Source: Pseudomonas proteolytica (GTDB taxonomy: Bacteria > Pseudomonadota > Gammaproteobacteria > Pseudomonadales > Pseudomonadaceae). Taken from it: a stretch of DNA of 64,000 nucleotides. Shown piece after piece: positions 8,210 to 15,568 of the stretch. The notes beneath the pieces are model-generated. The model did no database searches, was not told the DNA's origin, and worked only from the letters and a program-made list of their open reading frames with translations. Position 1 is the stretch's first letter; every line of letters starts with the position of its first letter. Where the stretch lies: positions 62,001 to 126,000 of the forward strand of contig NZ_VFEV01000018.1 in assembly GCF_007858275.1 (NCBI RefSeq), written 5' to 3'. A program made the translations under genes and the position numbers.

Positions 8210-8512
8210 TCAGCTGAGTTTGGTGCTGGTGCGGCGAACAATGCGGATTTTATGGGACAACGCCGGCTTGCGCGTAACGCTGATGGCACGGCGCGTTACC
8301 ACGTCCAGGGTAATGTTCCAGAACCCGGTGCTCGGCGCGGTGATCTTGGCCGGGAACTTGTCGAATGCACCGCCGTGATAAGTGTGGCGACCGCCGTTTT
8401 TAAAACTGCGAAAATTCGCATCGCTCATCAGACGGATATTGCAGGTCTGCGAGCATTCAATGACGACAATATCCCCTTCGTTCAAGTGTTCGCGCTGGTG
8501 GATGAATTTCAT
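8210..8512 (-). CDS. DUF1883 domain protein
   Basis: A 100-residue protein that I recognise as DUF1883 by its MKFIHQREHLNEGDIVV start, the CNIRLMSDANF segment, the glycine-rich GGRHTYHGG loop and FPAKITAPSTGFWNITLD. The fold is predicted to be small and beta-rich. No biochemical role is established for this family. GGAG precedes the ATG. It heads a possible three-gene run with the 55-residue protein and alkB. Confidence 0.8.
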   Translation of the reverse strand: MKFIHQREHLNEGDIVVIECSQTCNIRLMSDANFRSFKNGGRHTYHGGAFDKFPAKITAPSTGFWNITLDVVTRRAISVTRKPALSHKIRIVRRTSTKLS

Positions 8513-8725
8513 GGGGGGTGTCTCCAGAAGGGCTTTTTCTGAAAAATCAGAACGATACGTAGGTTAAGATGGAGTTTATCAGCCCCAGCACGTTTATTAT
8601 CGGGTCGTCGTCGACGTCTTCGACAATTTAAAACAGTTATTTACCGATATATCAGGGATAAATCCTACGTGGGCGGGAGAAAAATACCATCCCCGCTGTC
8701 GTAGGGTCTTTATCGGAGGTTTTGT

Positions 8726-9076
8726 ATGAAGTGGAGTGTATTGGTTCTGGCCCTGGCAATAGGTGGATGTGCTTCGGTTTCAGACATCAAGCAGACACCG
8801 CCGACACTGGCGGTTATCTCCGGGAAAAAACCGCAGGAATACGCGGCGTGTGTGGTGCAAAAACTGTCGTCGACCCGCCGTCCGTCGCAGATCGAACCTC
8901 ACAAGGAAGGTGTGCGGGTGATTGTGCCTCAGAAGTTTTCGGCTGACCCTTCGGCCATTTTTGAAATCGAAGACCGCTCCAGCGGTAGCAGCATCAAGCT
9001 CTACGAGAGCATGTCCAATGTGCCGATTCGTCCGGGTGACGTGAAAAAAGCTGCGGAAGACTGCATTTCCGGCTGA
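8726..9076 (+). CDS. Small lipoprotein of unknown function
   Basis: A 116-residue protein with a type II signal peptide and lipobox LAIGGC (acylated Cys15), so it should be anchored in the inner or outer membrane facing the periplasm. The mature part has two further cysteines, in AACVVQK and AEDCIS, possibly a disulfide. GGAGG lies just ahead of the ATG, and a strong terminator follows. I do not recognise a named family. The 213 bp upstream (8513-8725) contain only a presumed promoter. Confidence 0.8.
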   Translation: MKWSVLVLALAIGGCASVSDIKQTPPTLAVISGKKPQEYAACVVQKLSSTRRPSQIEPHKEGVRVIVPQKFSADPSAIFEIEDRSSGSSIKLYESMSNVPIRPGDVKKAAEDCISG

Positions 9077-9115
9077 GTTCACGGCGCCGCTCATACGCGA
9101 TCAACTCCGATCAAG

Positions 9116-9150
9116 AAGCCCGGCCTGCGGTTGCAGTGCCGGGCTTTTTA
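9116..9150 (+). terminator. Rho-independent terminator after lipoprotein gene
   Basis: The stem AAGCCCGGC / GCCGGGCTT has nine pairs and a 13-base loop, followed by a run of T. Confidence 0.85.
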
Positions 9151-9258
9151 TTGTCCGCAATTTCTTACGCTGCGGTTGTGACTGTCAGCTCATTACCCTA
9201 CCATTTGTAGGCTTATTCATTGTAGGTCTAAGCATATAACTATAAAAATGGAGTCGTG

Positions 9259-9909
9259 ATGATGTCTGTGGAGAGAGTGTTGATGGGTGGCGCCTTGCTA
9301 CTCATGCTCGGCAGCGCGCAAGCGCTGGAGGGCAAAAAGGTATTCAGTGAAGGTGGCGCGCAGCCTGGCGCTGCCGCGTGCATGGCGTGCCACGGGGCGG
9401 ATGGCCTGGGGTTGGCTGCTGCGGGGTTTCCCAGGCTGGCGGGGTTGCCAGCGGGTTATTTGAGCAAACAACTGCATGATTTCAGGAGTGGCGCGCGCAG
9501 CAACCCGGTGATGACGTCGCTGGCCAAGGCGCTGACCGAGGAAGAAATCGCTGCGGTGAGCCAGACACTGGCGGCGATGCCGGCGCCGGTTGTGCCAGCC
9601 GGGCATCGCAGCGCTACCCCCACCAATCCTGCCGAAAAGCTGGCGTTGCAAGGCGCCTGGGAGCGGCAGATCCCCGCGTGTGTCAGTTGCCATGGCCCGT
9701 CGGGTGTGGGGGTGGGCGAGGCGTTCCCGCCGTTGTCAGGGCAGTCTGCGGCTTATCTGGCTGCTCAGCTCAATGCCTGGCGCAGTGGCACCCGCCACAA
9801 TGATCCCAATGACTTGATGGGGCATGTGGCCAAATCCCTGACTGATGATGAAGTGCAGGGGATCGCAAACTATTTCGCCTCCTTGCCTGGCCAGGAGGTC
9901 AAACCATGA
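9259..9909 (+). CDS. tsdB: Dihaem cytochrome c, TsdB-like
   Basis: A periplasmic dihaem c-type cytochrome of about 216 residues with a signal peptide ending AQA and two haem-attachment motifs, CMACH and CVSCH, in similar c4-type repeats (GADGLG...RLAGLPAGYL and GPSGVG...LSGQSAAYL). Because it is coupled by an ATGA overlap to a TsdA-like gene, I assign it as TsdB, the electron acceptor of thiosulfate dehydrogenase, as in the tsdBA operon known from P. stutzeri. GGAG suits ATG 9259 or 9262 better than the GTG at 9256. Two TTGTAGG direct repeats lie upstream (9205, 9220). Confidence 0.8.
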   Translation: MMSVERVLMGGALLLMLGSAQALEGKKVFSEGGAQPGAAACMACHGADGLGLAAAGFPRLAGLPAGYLSKQLHDFRSGARSNPVMTSLAKALTEEEIAAVSQTLAAMPAPVVPAGHRSATPTNPAEKLALQGAWERQIPACVSCHGPSGVGVGEAFPPLSGQSAAYLAAQLNAWRSGTRHNDPNDLMGHVAKSLTDDEVQGIANYFASLPGQEVKP

Positions 9910-10829
9910 AGAAGCTGTCATTTGCCCCCGTGTTTGTCGCGTTGATCAGTGCGCCTGCCTGGGCGGCACCGATTGCCATGGAAGATCAGTCGCAACTGAA
10001 GGTGCCCGCTGCGGTGCCTGCCGCCACGGCGTTCCAGCCGCCTCAGGAAAGCGAATTGCCCGACAACGCCTACGGCAAGCTGGTGATGCAGGGCTATGCG
10101 TTGTTCGTCGATACCAAGCGCCTGGCGCCACAGTTTGTCGGCAACGGCCTTAACTGCAGCAACTGCCACCTGGATCAGGGACGTTTGGCCAATTCGGCGC
10201 CGCTGTGGGGCGCCTACCCGATGTACCCCGCGTACCGAAAAAAGAACGACAAGGTCAACACGTTCGCCGAACGTCTGCAGGGCTGTTTCCAGTTCAGCAT
10301 GAACGGCGGCAAGCCTCCGGCAGCCGACAGTCACGAGATTACCGCGCTGTCGACGTATGCCTACTGGCTGGCGAGCAAGGCACCCTTGGGCGTGGAGCTG
10401 CCGGGGCGCGGCTATCCCGAGGTGCCACAGCCGGCCAAAGGCTACAACCTGGCGCAAGGTGCCGAGGTGTACAAGGCGCAGTGTGCGGTGTGCCATGGCG
10501 CCGAGGGGCAGGGGCAGAAGGTGGGCGACAACTACGTGATGCCACCGTTGTGGGGTAAGGATTCCTACAACTGGGGCGCCGGTATGCATCGGATCAACAC
10601 GGCGGCTTCTTTTATCAAGCACAACATGCCGCTGGGTAAGGGCGGGAGCTTGACCGACCAGCAGGCCTGGGACGTGGCTGCCTACGTCAATCGCCATGAG
10701 CGCCCGCAGGACCCGCGACTGGTGGACGGCTCCGTGGAGAAAACCCGCGTCAAGTTTCACGCCAATGATGGGGTGAACCTGTACGGGCAAACGGTCGATG
10801 GCGTGCTGATTGGCCAAGGCATCCGTTAA
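9906..10829 (+). CDS. tsdA: Thiosulfate dehydrogenase (tetrathionate-forming), TsdA-like
   Basis: A 307-residue periplasmic dihaem cytochrome with signal peptide (cleavage after AWA). It should oxidise two thiosulfates to tetrathionate and pass electrons to TsdB. Haem motifs are CSNCH (84-88) and CAVCH (193-197). Cys127, in RLQGCFQFSMNG, matches the conserved cysteine that serves as the unusual axial ligand of the active-site haem in TsdA. Met227 in GAGMHR is a candidate ligand of the second haem. Its ATG overlaps the tsdB stop, and a perfect palindrome follows the gene. I am confident of the family; activity is inferred. Confidence 0.82.
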   Translation: MKKLSFAPVFVALISAPAWAAPIAMEDQSQLKVPAAVPAATAFQPPQESELPDNAYGKLVMQGYALFVDTKRLAPQFVGNGLNCSNCHLDQGRLANSAPLWGAYPMYPAYRKKNDKVNTFAERLQGCFQFSMNGGKPPAADSHEITALSTYAYWLASKAPLGVELPGRGYPEVPQPAKGYNLAQGAEVYKAQCAVCHGAEGQGQKVGDNYVMPPLWGKDSYNWGAGMHRINTAASFIKHNMPLGKGGSLTDQQAWDVAAYVNRHERPQDPRLVDGSVEKTRVKFHANDGVNLYGQTVDGVLIGQGIR

Positions 10830-10849
10830 ACTACTGCCTGAACACAAAA

Positions 10850-10883
10850 AATGCCGCTCAAACCCCGGGGTTTGAGCGGCATT
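10850..10883. terminator. Perfect palindrome after tsdA, probable terminator
   Basis: Seventeen-base arms AATGCCGCTCAAACCCC and its exact complement meet with no loop. The preceding A run gives a U-tract for minus-strand transcripts. On the plus strand the T run is poor. It may act in both directions. Confidence 0.6.
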
Positions 10884-10903
10884 GTCATTCTGGAAAACCA
10901 ATT

Positions 10904-11134
10904 ATGAAGCGTGAACGTGTCAAAGAGCGGCATGCAGAGGGTCACATCTCTGCGACCCATGTGATTCAAAATCCGGCCAATTCAGGGGAGTGGATCGTGT
11001 TTTTCAAGAAAAGCGGCGGGCGCAGCTTTTTCCTGGTGGATGATCATGATGAGGTCGAATCGTTTGAGAAGCTGGATGACCTGATCGACACCATCCGCGG
11101 CCTTGGCATCAAGTTCGCCGAGATTCACATGTAA
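10904..11134 (+). CDS. Hypothetical protein, 76 aa
   Basis: A small soluble protein beginning MKRERVKERHAEGHIS, with an aromatic beta-like centre (WIVFFKKSGGRSFFLVDD) and an acidic helix before a DTIRGLGIKFAEIHM end. It is basic at the N terminus and acidic later. It has no signal or membrane segment. GGAAA precedes the ATG. It stands alone between the tsdA palindrome and a convergent lipoprotein gene. Family not recognised; GC-rich third codon positions support real coding. Confidence 0.65.
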   Translation: MKRERVKERHAEGHISATHVIQNPANSGEWIVFFKKSGGRSFFLVDDHDEVESFEKLDDLIDTIRGLGIKFAEIHM

Positions 11135-11143
11135 GCGCCCGGT

Positions 11144-11425
11144 TTACTTGCAGACCACTACCACACTGCGGCCCTTGAAGTTGCCCACATCGGCGCCCAG
11201 GGTCTTGTCGCTGTCCTTCAAGGCTGGCGTGCCTTCGGTGCCGACGATACGGTATCCGGTACCCGCGCAAGAGGCGTCGGCCTTCTCGTAGCAGCTGGCC
11301 CAGGAGTTGGCCTCGCCTGAACAATCAATGGTCAGGCCTTGTTCGCCGTTTTTCAGGTAAATGTCGGAAGTGGTGGTGCAGCCGGCGAGCGCCAGTACCG
11401 AGATCAGTGCCAGAATCTTGTTCAT
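11144..11425 (-). CDS. Small lipoprotein, 93 aa
   Basis: The protein starts MNKILALISVLALAGC; the lipobox LALAGC places the acylated cysteine at residue 16. The mature domain has four more cysteines (TIDCSGE, ASCYEK, ASCAGTG and VVVVCK), enough for two disulfides in the periplasm. A longer frame to 11500 exists, but the signal peptide decides the start at 11425. No named family recognised. Confidence 0.75.
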   Translation of the reverse strand: MNKILALISVLALAGCTTTSDIYLKNGEQGLTIDCSGEANSWASCYEKADASCAGTGYRIVGTEGTPALKDSDKTLGADVGNFKGRSVVVVCK

Positions 11426-11530
11426 GTAAGGTTCGTCGTTGAGAAATGTTAAGGGGGCGCAGACACTGTCGTGGGGCGTTTTCAGCGAGATTATAGCCAA
11501 CGGCCATCAAGGTACAGACAATCACAAAAA

Positions 11531-11555
11531 AGCCCCGTTCACCGGGGCTTTTTGC
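11531..11555. terminator. Bidirectional terminator
   Basis: The hairpin AGCCCCG-TTCAC-CGGGGCT is flanked by an A run on the left and a T run on the right. It ends the minus-strand gene at 11570-11755. Confidence 0.75.
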
Positions 11556-11569
11556 GCAATCGCAAGGGC

Positions 11570-11755
11570 TTATTTGCCCTTTGGTCGTTTGCTCGACGCG
11601 TGGCCGGCCTCATCCACAAACACTTCGGCTACTGCAATCGCCTGGCTTTCGGTAGCGAATGCCCCGGCAACGCTGTCGCCATGAAAATTGATCAGGTGCC
11701 AGCCGTCTGCTCGCTGGGTGATCAGGTAGCCGTTTACGCCTTTTGGTTCTGACAT
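11570..11755 (-). CDS. Hypothetical protein, 61 aa
   Basis: A short soluble protein beginning MSEPKGVNGYLITQRADGW, followed by HLINFHGDSVAG and a helix (ATESQAIAVAEVFV), ending in a basic KRPKGK tail. The beta-beta-alpha pattern with GWHLINFHG resembles small conserved Pseudomonas proteins of unknown role, but I cannot name the family. A hairpin terminator follows it. The coding evidence is an intact frame with a plausible composition. Confidence 0.55.
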   Translation of the reverse strand: MSEPKGVNGYLITQRADGWHLINFHGDSVAGAFATESQAIAVAEVFVDEAGHASSKRPKGK

Positions 11756-11995
11756 CTATTAACAATCTCGTGGTCTGGTTCAAGCGAGCAATGATAGCGC
11801 CAAATGCCATGGGGGCGCGCAAGTTGTTGCAGGTCAGTGCCGAACCCCCTAAAGCGTGCTAAAAAGAATACGGCCCTTTGAAATCGGGGGGGCGGGATGT
11901 TTTTCCGCCGCTATTGGGTTCGCTTGTTTACACACGGGCGGAACTAACGCCGACATTTTTTCTCTATGTTGACATCGCAACGCCAGCAGCGCCCA

Positions 11996-12024
11996 TTGTA
12001 AGGTCGCTGCGGCCTGATTAGACT
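11996..12024 (+). promoter_or_regulatory. Candidate sigma-70 promoter of galU
   Basis: TTGTAA (-35) and TAGACT (-10) are separated by 17 bases, each matching four of six consensus positions, about 40 bp before the galU ATG. A TTGACA further up (11969) lacks a good -10. The rest of the 309-bp gap 11756-12064 shows no gene. Confidence 0.35.
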
Positions 12025-12064
12025 GCGCCGAATTTCGTACGCACAGCCCTTATTAAGGACTTAT

Positions 12065-12904
12065 ATGATCAAGAAATGCTTGTTCCCAGCAGCCGGTTAC
12101 GGCACTCGCTTCCTGCCAGCGACCAAGGCCATGCCTAAAGAAATGCTGCCGGTGGTAAACAAGCCACTGATCCAGTACGGCGTCGAAGAGGCACTGGATG
12201 CCGGCCTGAACGAAATCTCCATCGTTACCGGTCGTGGCAAGCGCGCCCTGGAAGACCACTTCGACATCAGCTATGAGCTGGAAAACCAGATCAAGGGCAC
12301 CGACAAGGAAAAATACCTGGTTGGTATCCGCAAGCTGCTCGACGAGTGTTCGTTCTCCTACACTCGCCAAACTCAGATGAAAGGCCTGGGCCATGCAATC
12401 CTTACTGGTCGCCCACTGATCGGTGACGAGCCGTTTGCTGTAGTCCTGGCGGACGACCTGTGCGTCAACCTGGAAGGCGACGGCGTCTTGACCCAGATGG
12501 TCAAGCTGTACCAGAAATACCGCTGCACCATCGTTGCGGTGCAGGAAGTCGATCCTTCGGAAACCAACAAGTACGGCGTGATCGCTGGCGACGACATTGG
12601 CGATGGCCTGATCCGTGTACGCGACATGGTCGAGAAGCCGGCGCCGGAAGATGCCCCGTCGAACCTGGCGATCATCGGTCGCTACATCCTGACCCCGGAT
12701 ATCTTCAAGCTGATCGAAGAAACCGAGCCAGGCAAGGGCGGCGAAATCCAGATCACCGACGCCTTGTTGAAGCAGGCGAAGGACGGTTGCGTAATTGCCT
12801 ACAAGTTCAAGGGCCGTCGTTTTGACTGCGGTGGCGCTGAAGGCTACATCGAGGCGACCAACTTCTGCTACGAGCACTTCTACAAAACTGGCAAGGCTTA
12901 CTGA
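12065..12904 (+). CDS. galU: UTP-glucose-1-phosphate uridylyltransferase
   Basis: A 279-residue cytosolic nucleotidyltransferase making UDP-glucose from UTP and glucose-1-phosphate for lipopolysaccharide core, exopolysaccharide and trehalose-type pathways. The nucleotide-binding signature AAGYGTRFLPATKAMPKEML is at the N terminus. VLADDLCVN provides the metal-binding Asp and VEKP the sugar-phosphate motif. Length matches GalU of Pseudomonas. AAGGA precedes the ATG. A terminator with a UUCG loop follows, so it is monocistronic. Confidence 0.97.
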   Translation: MIKKCLFPAAGYGTRFLPATKAMPKEMLPVVNKPLIQYGVEEALDAGLNEISIVTGRGKRALEDHFDISYELENQIKGTDKEKYLVGIRKLLDECSFSYTRQTQMKGLGHAILTGRPLIGDEPFAVVLADDLCVNLEGDGVLTQMVKLYQKYRCTIVAVQEVDPSETNKYGVIAGDDIGDGLIRVRDMVEKPAPEDAPSNLAIIGRYILTPDIFKLIEETEPGKGGEIQITDALLKQAKDGCVIAYKFKGRRFDCGGAEGYIEATNFCYEHFYKTGKAY

Positions 12905-12929
12905 TTCAAGCATTGCCTGTTGAACCTCA

Positions 12930-12963
12930 AGAAAGCCACCTTCGGGTGGCTTTCTGGTTTTTT
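12930..12963 (+). terminator. galU terminator with TTCG tetraloop
   Basis: The stem AGAAAGCCACC / GGTGGCTTTCT closes on a TTCG loop and is followed by TGGTTTTTT. Confidence 0.9.
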
Positions 12964-13005
12964 GGGCGCAAGCGGGTATCCTGATGCCCTGCCGAGGAGA
13001 GTGAA

Positions 13006-14364
13006 ATGGCCTACGATTTTGATCTGTATGTAATTGGCGCCGGTTCCGGCGGTGTGCGAGCGGCGCGGTTTGCCGCCGGGTTTGGCGCAAAGGTGGCCGT
13101 GGCGGAAAGCCGCTACCTGGGCGGGACTTGCGTCAACGTAGGCTGCGTGCCGAAAAAGCTGCTGGTCTACGGTGCGCACTATGCCGAAGACTTCGAGCAG
13201 GCCAGCGGCTTTGGCTGGTCCCTGGGCGAGGCGAGCTTTGATTGGGCGACACTGATCGCCAACAAGGATCGCGAAATCAATCGCCTCAACGGCATCTACC
13301 GTAACCTGCTGGTCAACAGTGGTGTGACCCTGCACGAAGGCCATGCGCGCCTGACCGGGCCCCACGAGGTCGAGATCAACGGCCAGCGTTTCACTGCCAA
13401 AAACATCCTGATCGCCACCGGCGGCTGGCCGCAGATTCCCGAAATTCCAGGGCATGAGCACGCCATTGGCTCCAACGAGGCGTTCTTCCTTAAAGAGCTG
13501 CCCAAGCGAGTGCTGGTGGTTGGCGGTGGTTACATCGCGGTGGAGTTCGCCGGGATTTTCCATGGCTTGGGCGCACAGACGTCGCTGCTGTATCGCGGTG
13601 ATCTGTTCCTGCGAGGGTTCGATGGTGCGGTGCGCAAGCACTTGCAGGAAGAGCTGACCAAACGCGGCCTGGACCTGCAATTCAACGCCGATATCGCGCG
13701 TATCGACAAGCAGGCCGATGGCAGCCTCAAGGCCACCTTGAAAGACGGTCGTGTGCTGGAGGCTGATTGTGTGTTCTACGCCACCGGTCGGCGCCCGATG
13801 CTGGATAACCTGGGCCTGGAGCACACAGGGGTCAAACTGGACAAGCGTGGTTTTGTCGAGGTCGACGAGTTGTACCAGACTGCCGAGCCTTCGATCCTGG
13901 CCATTGGTGACGTGATTGGTCGCGTGCAATTGACCCCGGTGGCACTGGCCGAAGGCATGGCCGTGGCGCGTCGCCTGTTCAAGCCTGAGCAGTATCGCCC
14001 GGTGGACTACGCGATGATTCCTACGGCGGTGTTCAGCCTGCCGAATATCGGCACCGTGGGCCTGAGCGAAGAACAAGCCCGGGCCGATGGGCATAACGTG
14101 CAGATCTTCGAAAGCCGCTTCCGGCCAATGAAGTTGACACTGACCGAATGCCAGGAGCGCACGCTGATGAAGCTAGTGGTGGACGCCGACACCGACAAGG
14201 TGCTGGGTTGCCACATGGTCGGGCCGGATGCGGGCGAGATCGTCCAGGGCCTGGCGATCGCCCTCAAGGCGGGGGCGACCAAGCAGCATTTCGACGAGAC
14301 CATCGGCGTGCATCCTACGGCGGCGGAAGAATTCGTCACCATGCGCACACCAGTGGCTGACTGA
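13006..14364 (+). CDS. gor: Glutathione-disulfide reductase
   Basis: A 452-residue FAD/NADPH enzyme that regenerates reduced glutathione. The FAD motif GAGSGGVRAAR is followed by the redox-active disulfide CVNVGC (Cys42/Cys47). The NADPH site is GGGYIAVEFAG with downstream arginines. The C-terminal dimer domain carries the catalytic HPTAAEE. GAGGAGAG precedes the ATG. Its stop directly abuts the stop of the convergent KfrA-like gene. It sits near ahpCF but in a separate unit. Confidence 0.96.
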   Translation: MAYDFDLYVIGAGSGGVRAARFAAGFGAKVAVAESRYLGGTCVNVGCVPKKLLVYGAHYAEDFEQASGFGWSLGEASFDWATLIANKDREINRLNGIYRNLLVNSGVTLHEGHARLTGPHEVEINGQRFTAKNILIATGGWPQIPEIPGHEHAIGSNEAFFLKELPKRVLVVGGGYIAVEFAGIFHGLGAQTSLLYRGDLFLRGFDGAVRKHLQEELTKRGLDLQFNADIARIDKQADGSLKATLKDGRVLEADCVFYATGRRPMLDNLGLEHTGVKLDKRGFVEVDELYQTAEPSILAIGDVIGRVQLTPVALAEGMAVARRLFKPEQYRPVDYAMIPTAVFSLPNIGTVGLSEEQARADGHNVQIFESRFRPMKLTLTECQERTLMKLVVDADTDKVLGCHMVGPDAGEIVQGLAIALKAGATKQHFDETIGVHPTAAEEFVTMRTPVAD

Positions 14365-15372
14365 TCAGCTTTCGGTTGCTGCCTCTGGCGCCGTTGCAAC
14401 GACGGTGGCCAGGCGCAGCGCCTCGATGGTGGCCTGGGCCTTGATCAGGTCCAGTTCCAGGGTTTTGTGAGTGTGCTGTTGCTCGGCAAGTGCCTCCTGG
14501 CGTGACTGACTGTCCAGCACGGCTACCCGCAGACGCTCCTGGAGCAGGGTGCGTTCGCTATCAATCAGGCTCACCTGTTCGCTTAACTTGAGCTGCTGGG
14601 CCTGATCTTTGCGGCTTTGTTCCTGCAAGGCGGTCAATTCCTTGGCCGTGACTCGGTGTTCGATCAATAGCCGCTCATTATCACGATGCAACTGGGTGAT
14701 TTCATCCTGGCGCACTATGGCGCTCTGCTGTGCCTGGCGCAACTCGGCCTGGAGCTGCTGCAACTGGCCTTCGTGGCGGCGTTGTTCCTGCTCGCGCTGG
14801 TCTTTGATCGCGTTGCGGTAGTGCTCAAGGGCATCGCGCGCGTGCAGGTGTTTTTCTTCCAGCGAACGAATCTGTTCGTCCTTATCCGAAATCCGCAGCT
14901 CGTAATCGCTGCACGCCTGGCTTAACCCGGCGTTACGGGTTTGCTCGGTCTGCAAACTGGTGCTGGCGGTTTGCAGGGCGGCGCTTTCTTCGGCGAGGGC
15001 GGCGGCCTGGATATCGAATTGCTGCTGGAGTTGGCTGCGCGCCGCTTCAAGCGCTTCTATTTGGGCGAGCAGGGCGCTTTTGTGCTGTTCGAACTGCGCC
15101 AGCGCCAGGTCGATGGGCTCCTGGGCTTTCTCTTTGAGGCGCTGGGCCAGGCGTGCGACCAGTTCGCCAAGCTCATCGTCGATGGGCGCTTCGGTGATGG
15201 TGAGGCGGGTTTCGCTCTCGTCCAGCTCCTTCAAATAGCGGTGGATGGTGGTTTTCGAGCCGGTATTGCCCATCTCGATGCGTACGGCGTCGATGCTGGG
15301 GTTTTCGCCGCGGGCGAGGATTGCCAGGCGTGCCGTTTGAACTACTGCTTTATTGATGCCGCCGCGAGCCAT
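14365..15372 (-). CDS. KfrA-like DNA-binding coiled-coil protein (TnpT-like)
   Basis: A 335-residue protein. Residues 1-60 look like the KfrA N-terminal DNA-binding domain (MARGGINKAVVQTAR...NPSIDAVRIEMGNTGSKTTIHRYL written in two parts across a helix-turn-helix). From about residue 70 to 320 it is a long Gln/Glu/Leu-rich coiled coil. GGAGA precedes the ATG. It is divergent from a tyrosine recombinase with a 196-bp gap holding dyads. The same two-gene, head-to-head arrangement occurs as tnpT/tnpS of Tn4651, where TnpT stimulates TnpS-mediated cointegrate resolution. No transposase or transposon ends are seen here. Alternative: an unrelated KfrA-type repressor. Confidence 0.75.
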   Translation of the reverse strand: MARGGINKAVVQTARLAILARGENPSIDAVRIEMGNTGSKTTIHRYLKELDESETRLTITEAPIDDELGELVARLAQRLKEKAQEPIDLALAQFEQHKSALLAQIEALEAARSQLQQQFDIQAAALAEESAALQTASTSLQTEQTRNAGLSQACSDYELRISDKDEQIRSLEEKHLHARDALEHYRNAIKDQREQEQRRHEGQLQQLQAELRQAQQSAIVRQDEITQLHRDNERLLIEHRVTAKELTALQEQSRKDQAQQLKLSEQVSLIDSERTLLQERLRVAVLDSQSRQEALAEQQHTHKTLELDLIKAQATIEALRLATVVATAPEAATES

Positions 15373-15396
15373 GGGGTCTCCGTCGATTTGATACTG

Positions 15397-15423
15397 TGGT
15401 ATGTACTATGTAGATACATACCA
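15397..15423. promoter_or_regulatory. Dyad in recombinase/KfrA-like intergenic region
   Basis: Arms TGGTATGTA and TACATACCA are exact complements around nine bases. A second, shorter dyad, GGGATA-N9-TATCCC, lies at 15466-15486. Both are in the gap where the Tn4651 system has its resolution site, so they may be recombinase core or operator sequences. Confidence 0.5.
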
Positions 15424-15538
15424 TATCACAAATTAAAATACGTTTGAATTCATGATTTTACACATGGGATATTGGCGTATTATCCCTTGTCAGCGGTTGC
15501 CGGCCCCCATCCGAGCCCAGCACCCGTACACCAACCCT

Positions 15539-15567
15539 TGTAGGAGCCGGCTTGCCGGCGATAGCGG
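15539..15567. repeat. Single REP element (TGTAGGAGCCGG type)
   Basis: TGTAGGAGCCGGCTTGCCGGCGATAGCGG ends two bases before the chosen start of the recombinase gene. It leaves little room for an ordinary ribosome-binding site. Confidence 0.7.
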
Positions 15568-15568
15568 T

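Noticed and set aside
15452..15568. Upstream start for the tyrosine recombinase
   Set aside because: The extra 39 codons cross an intergenic dyad and a REP element and add no recognisable domain sequence.
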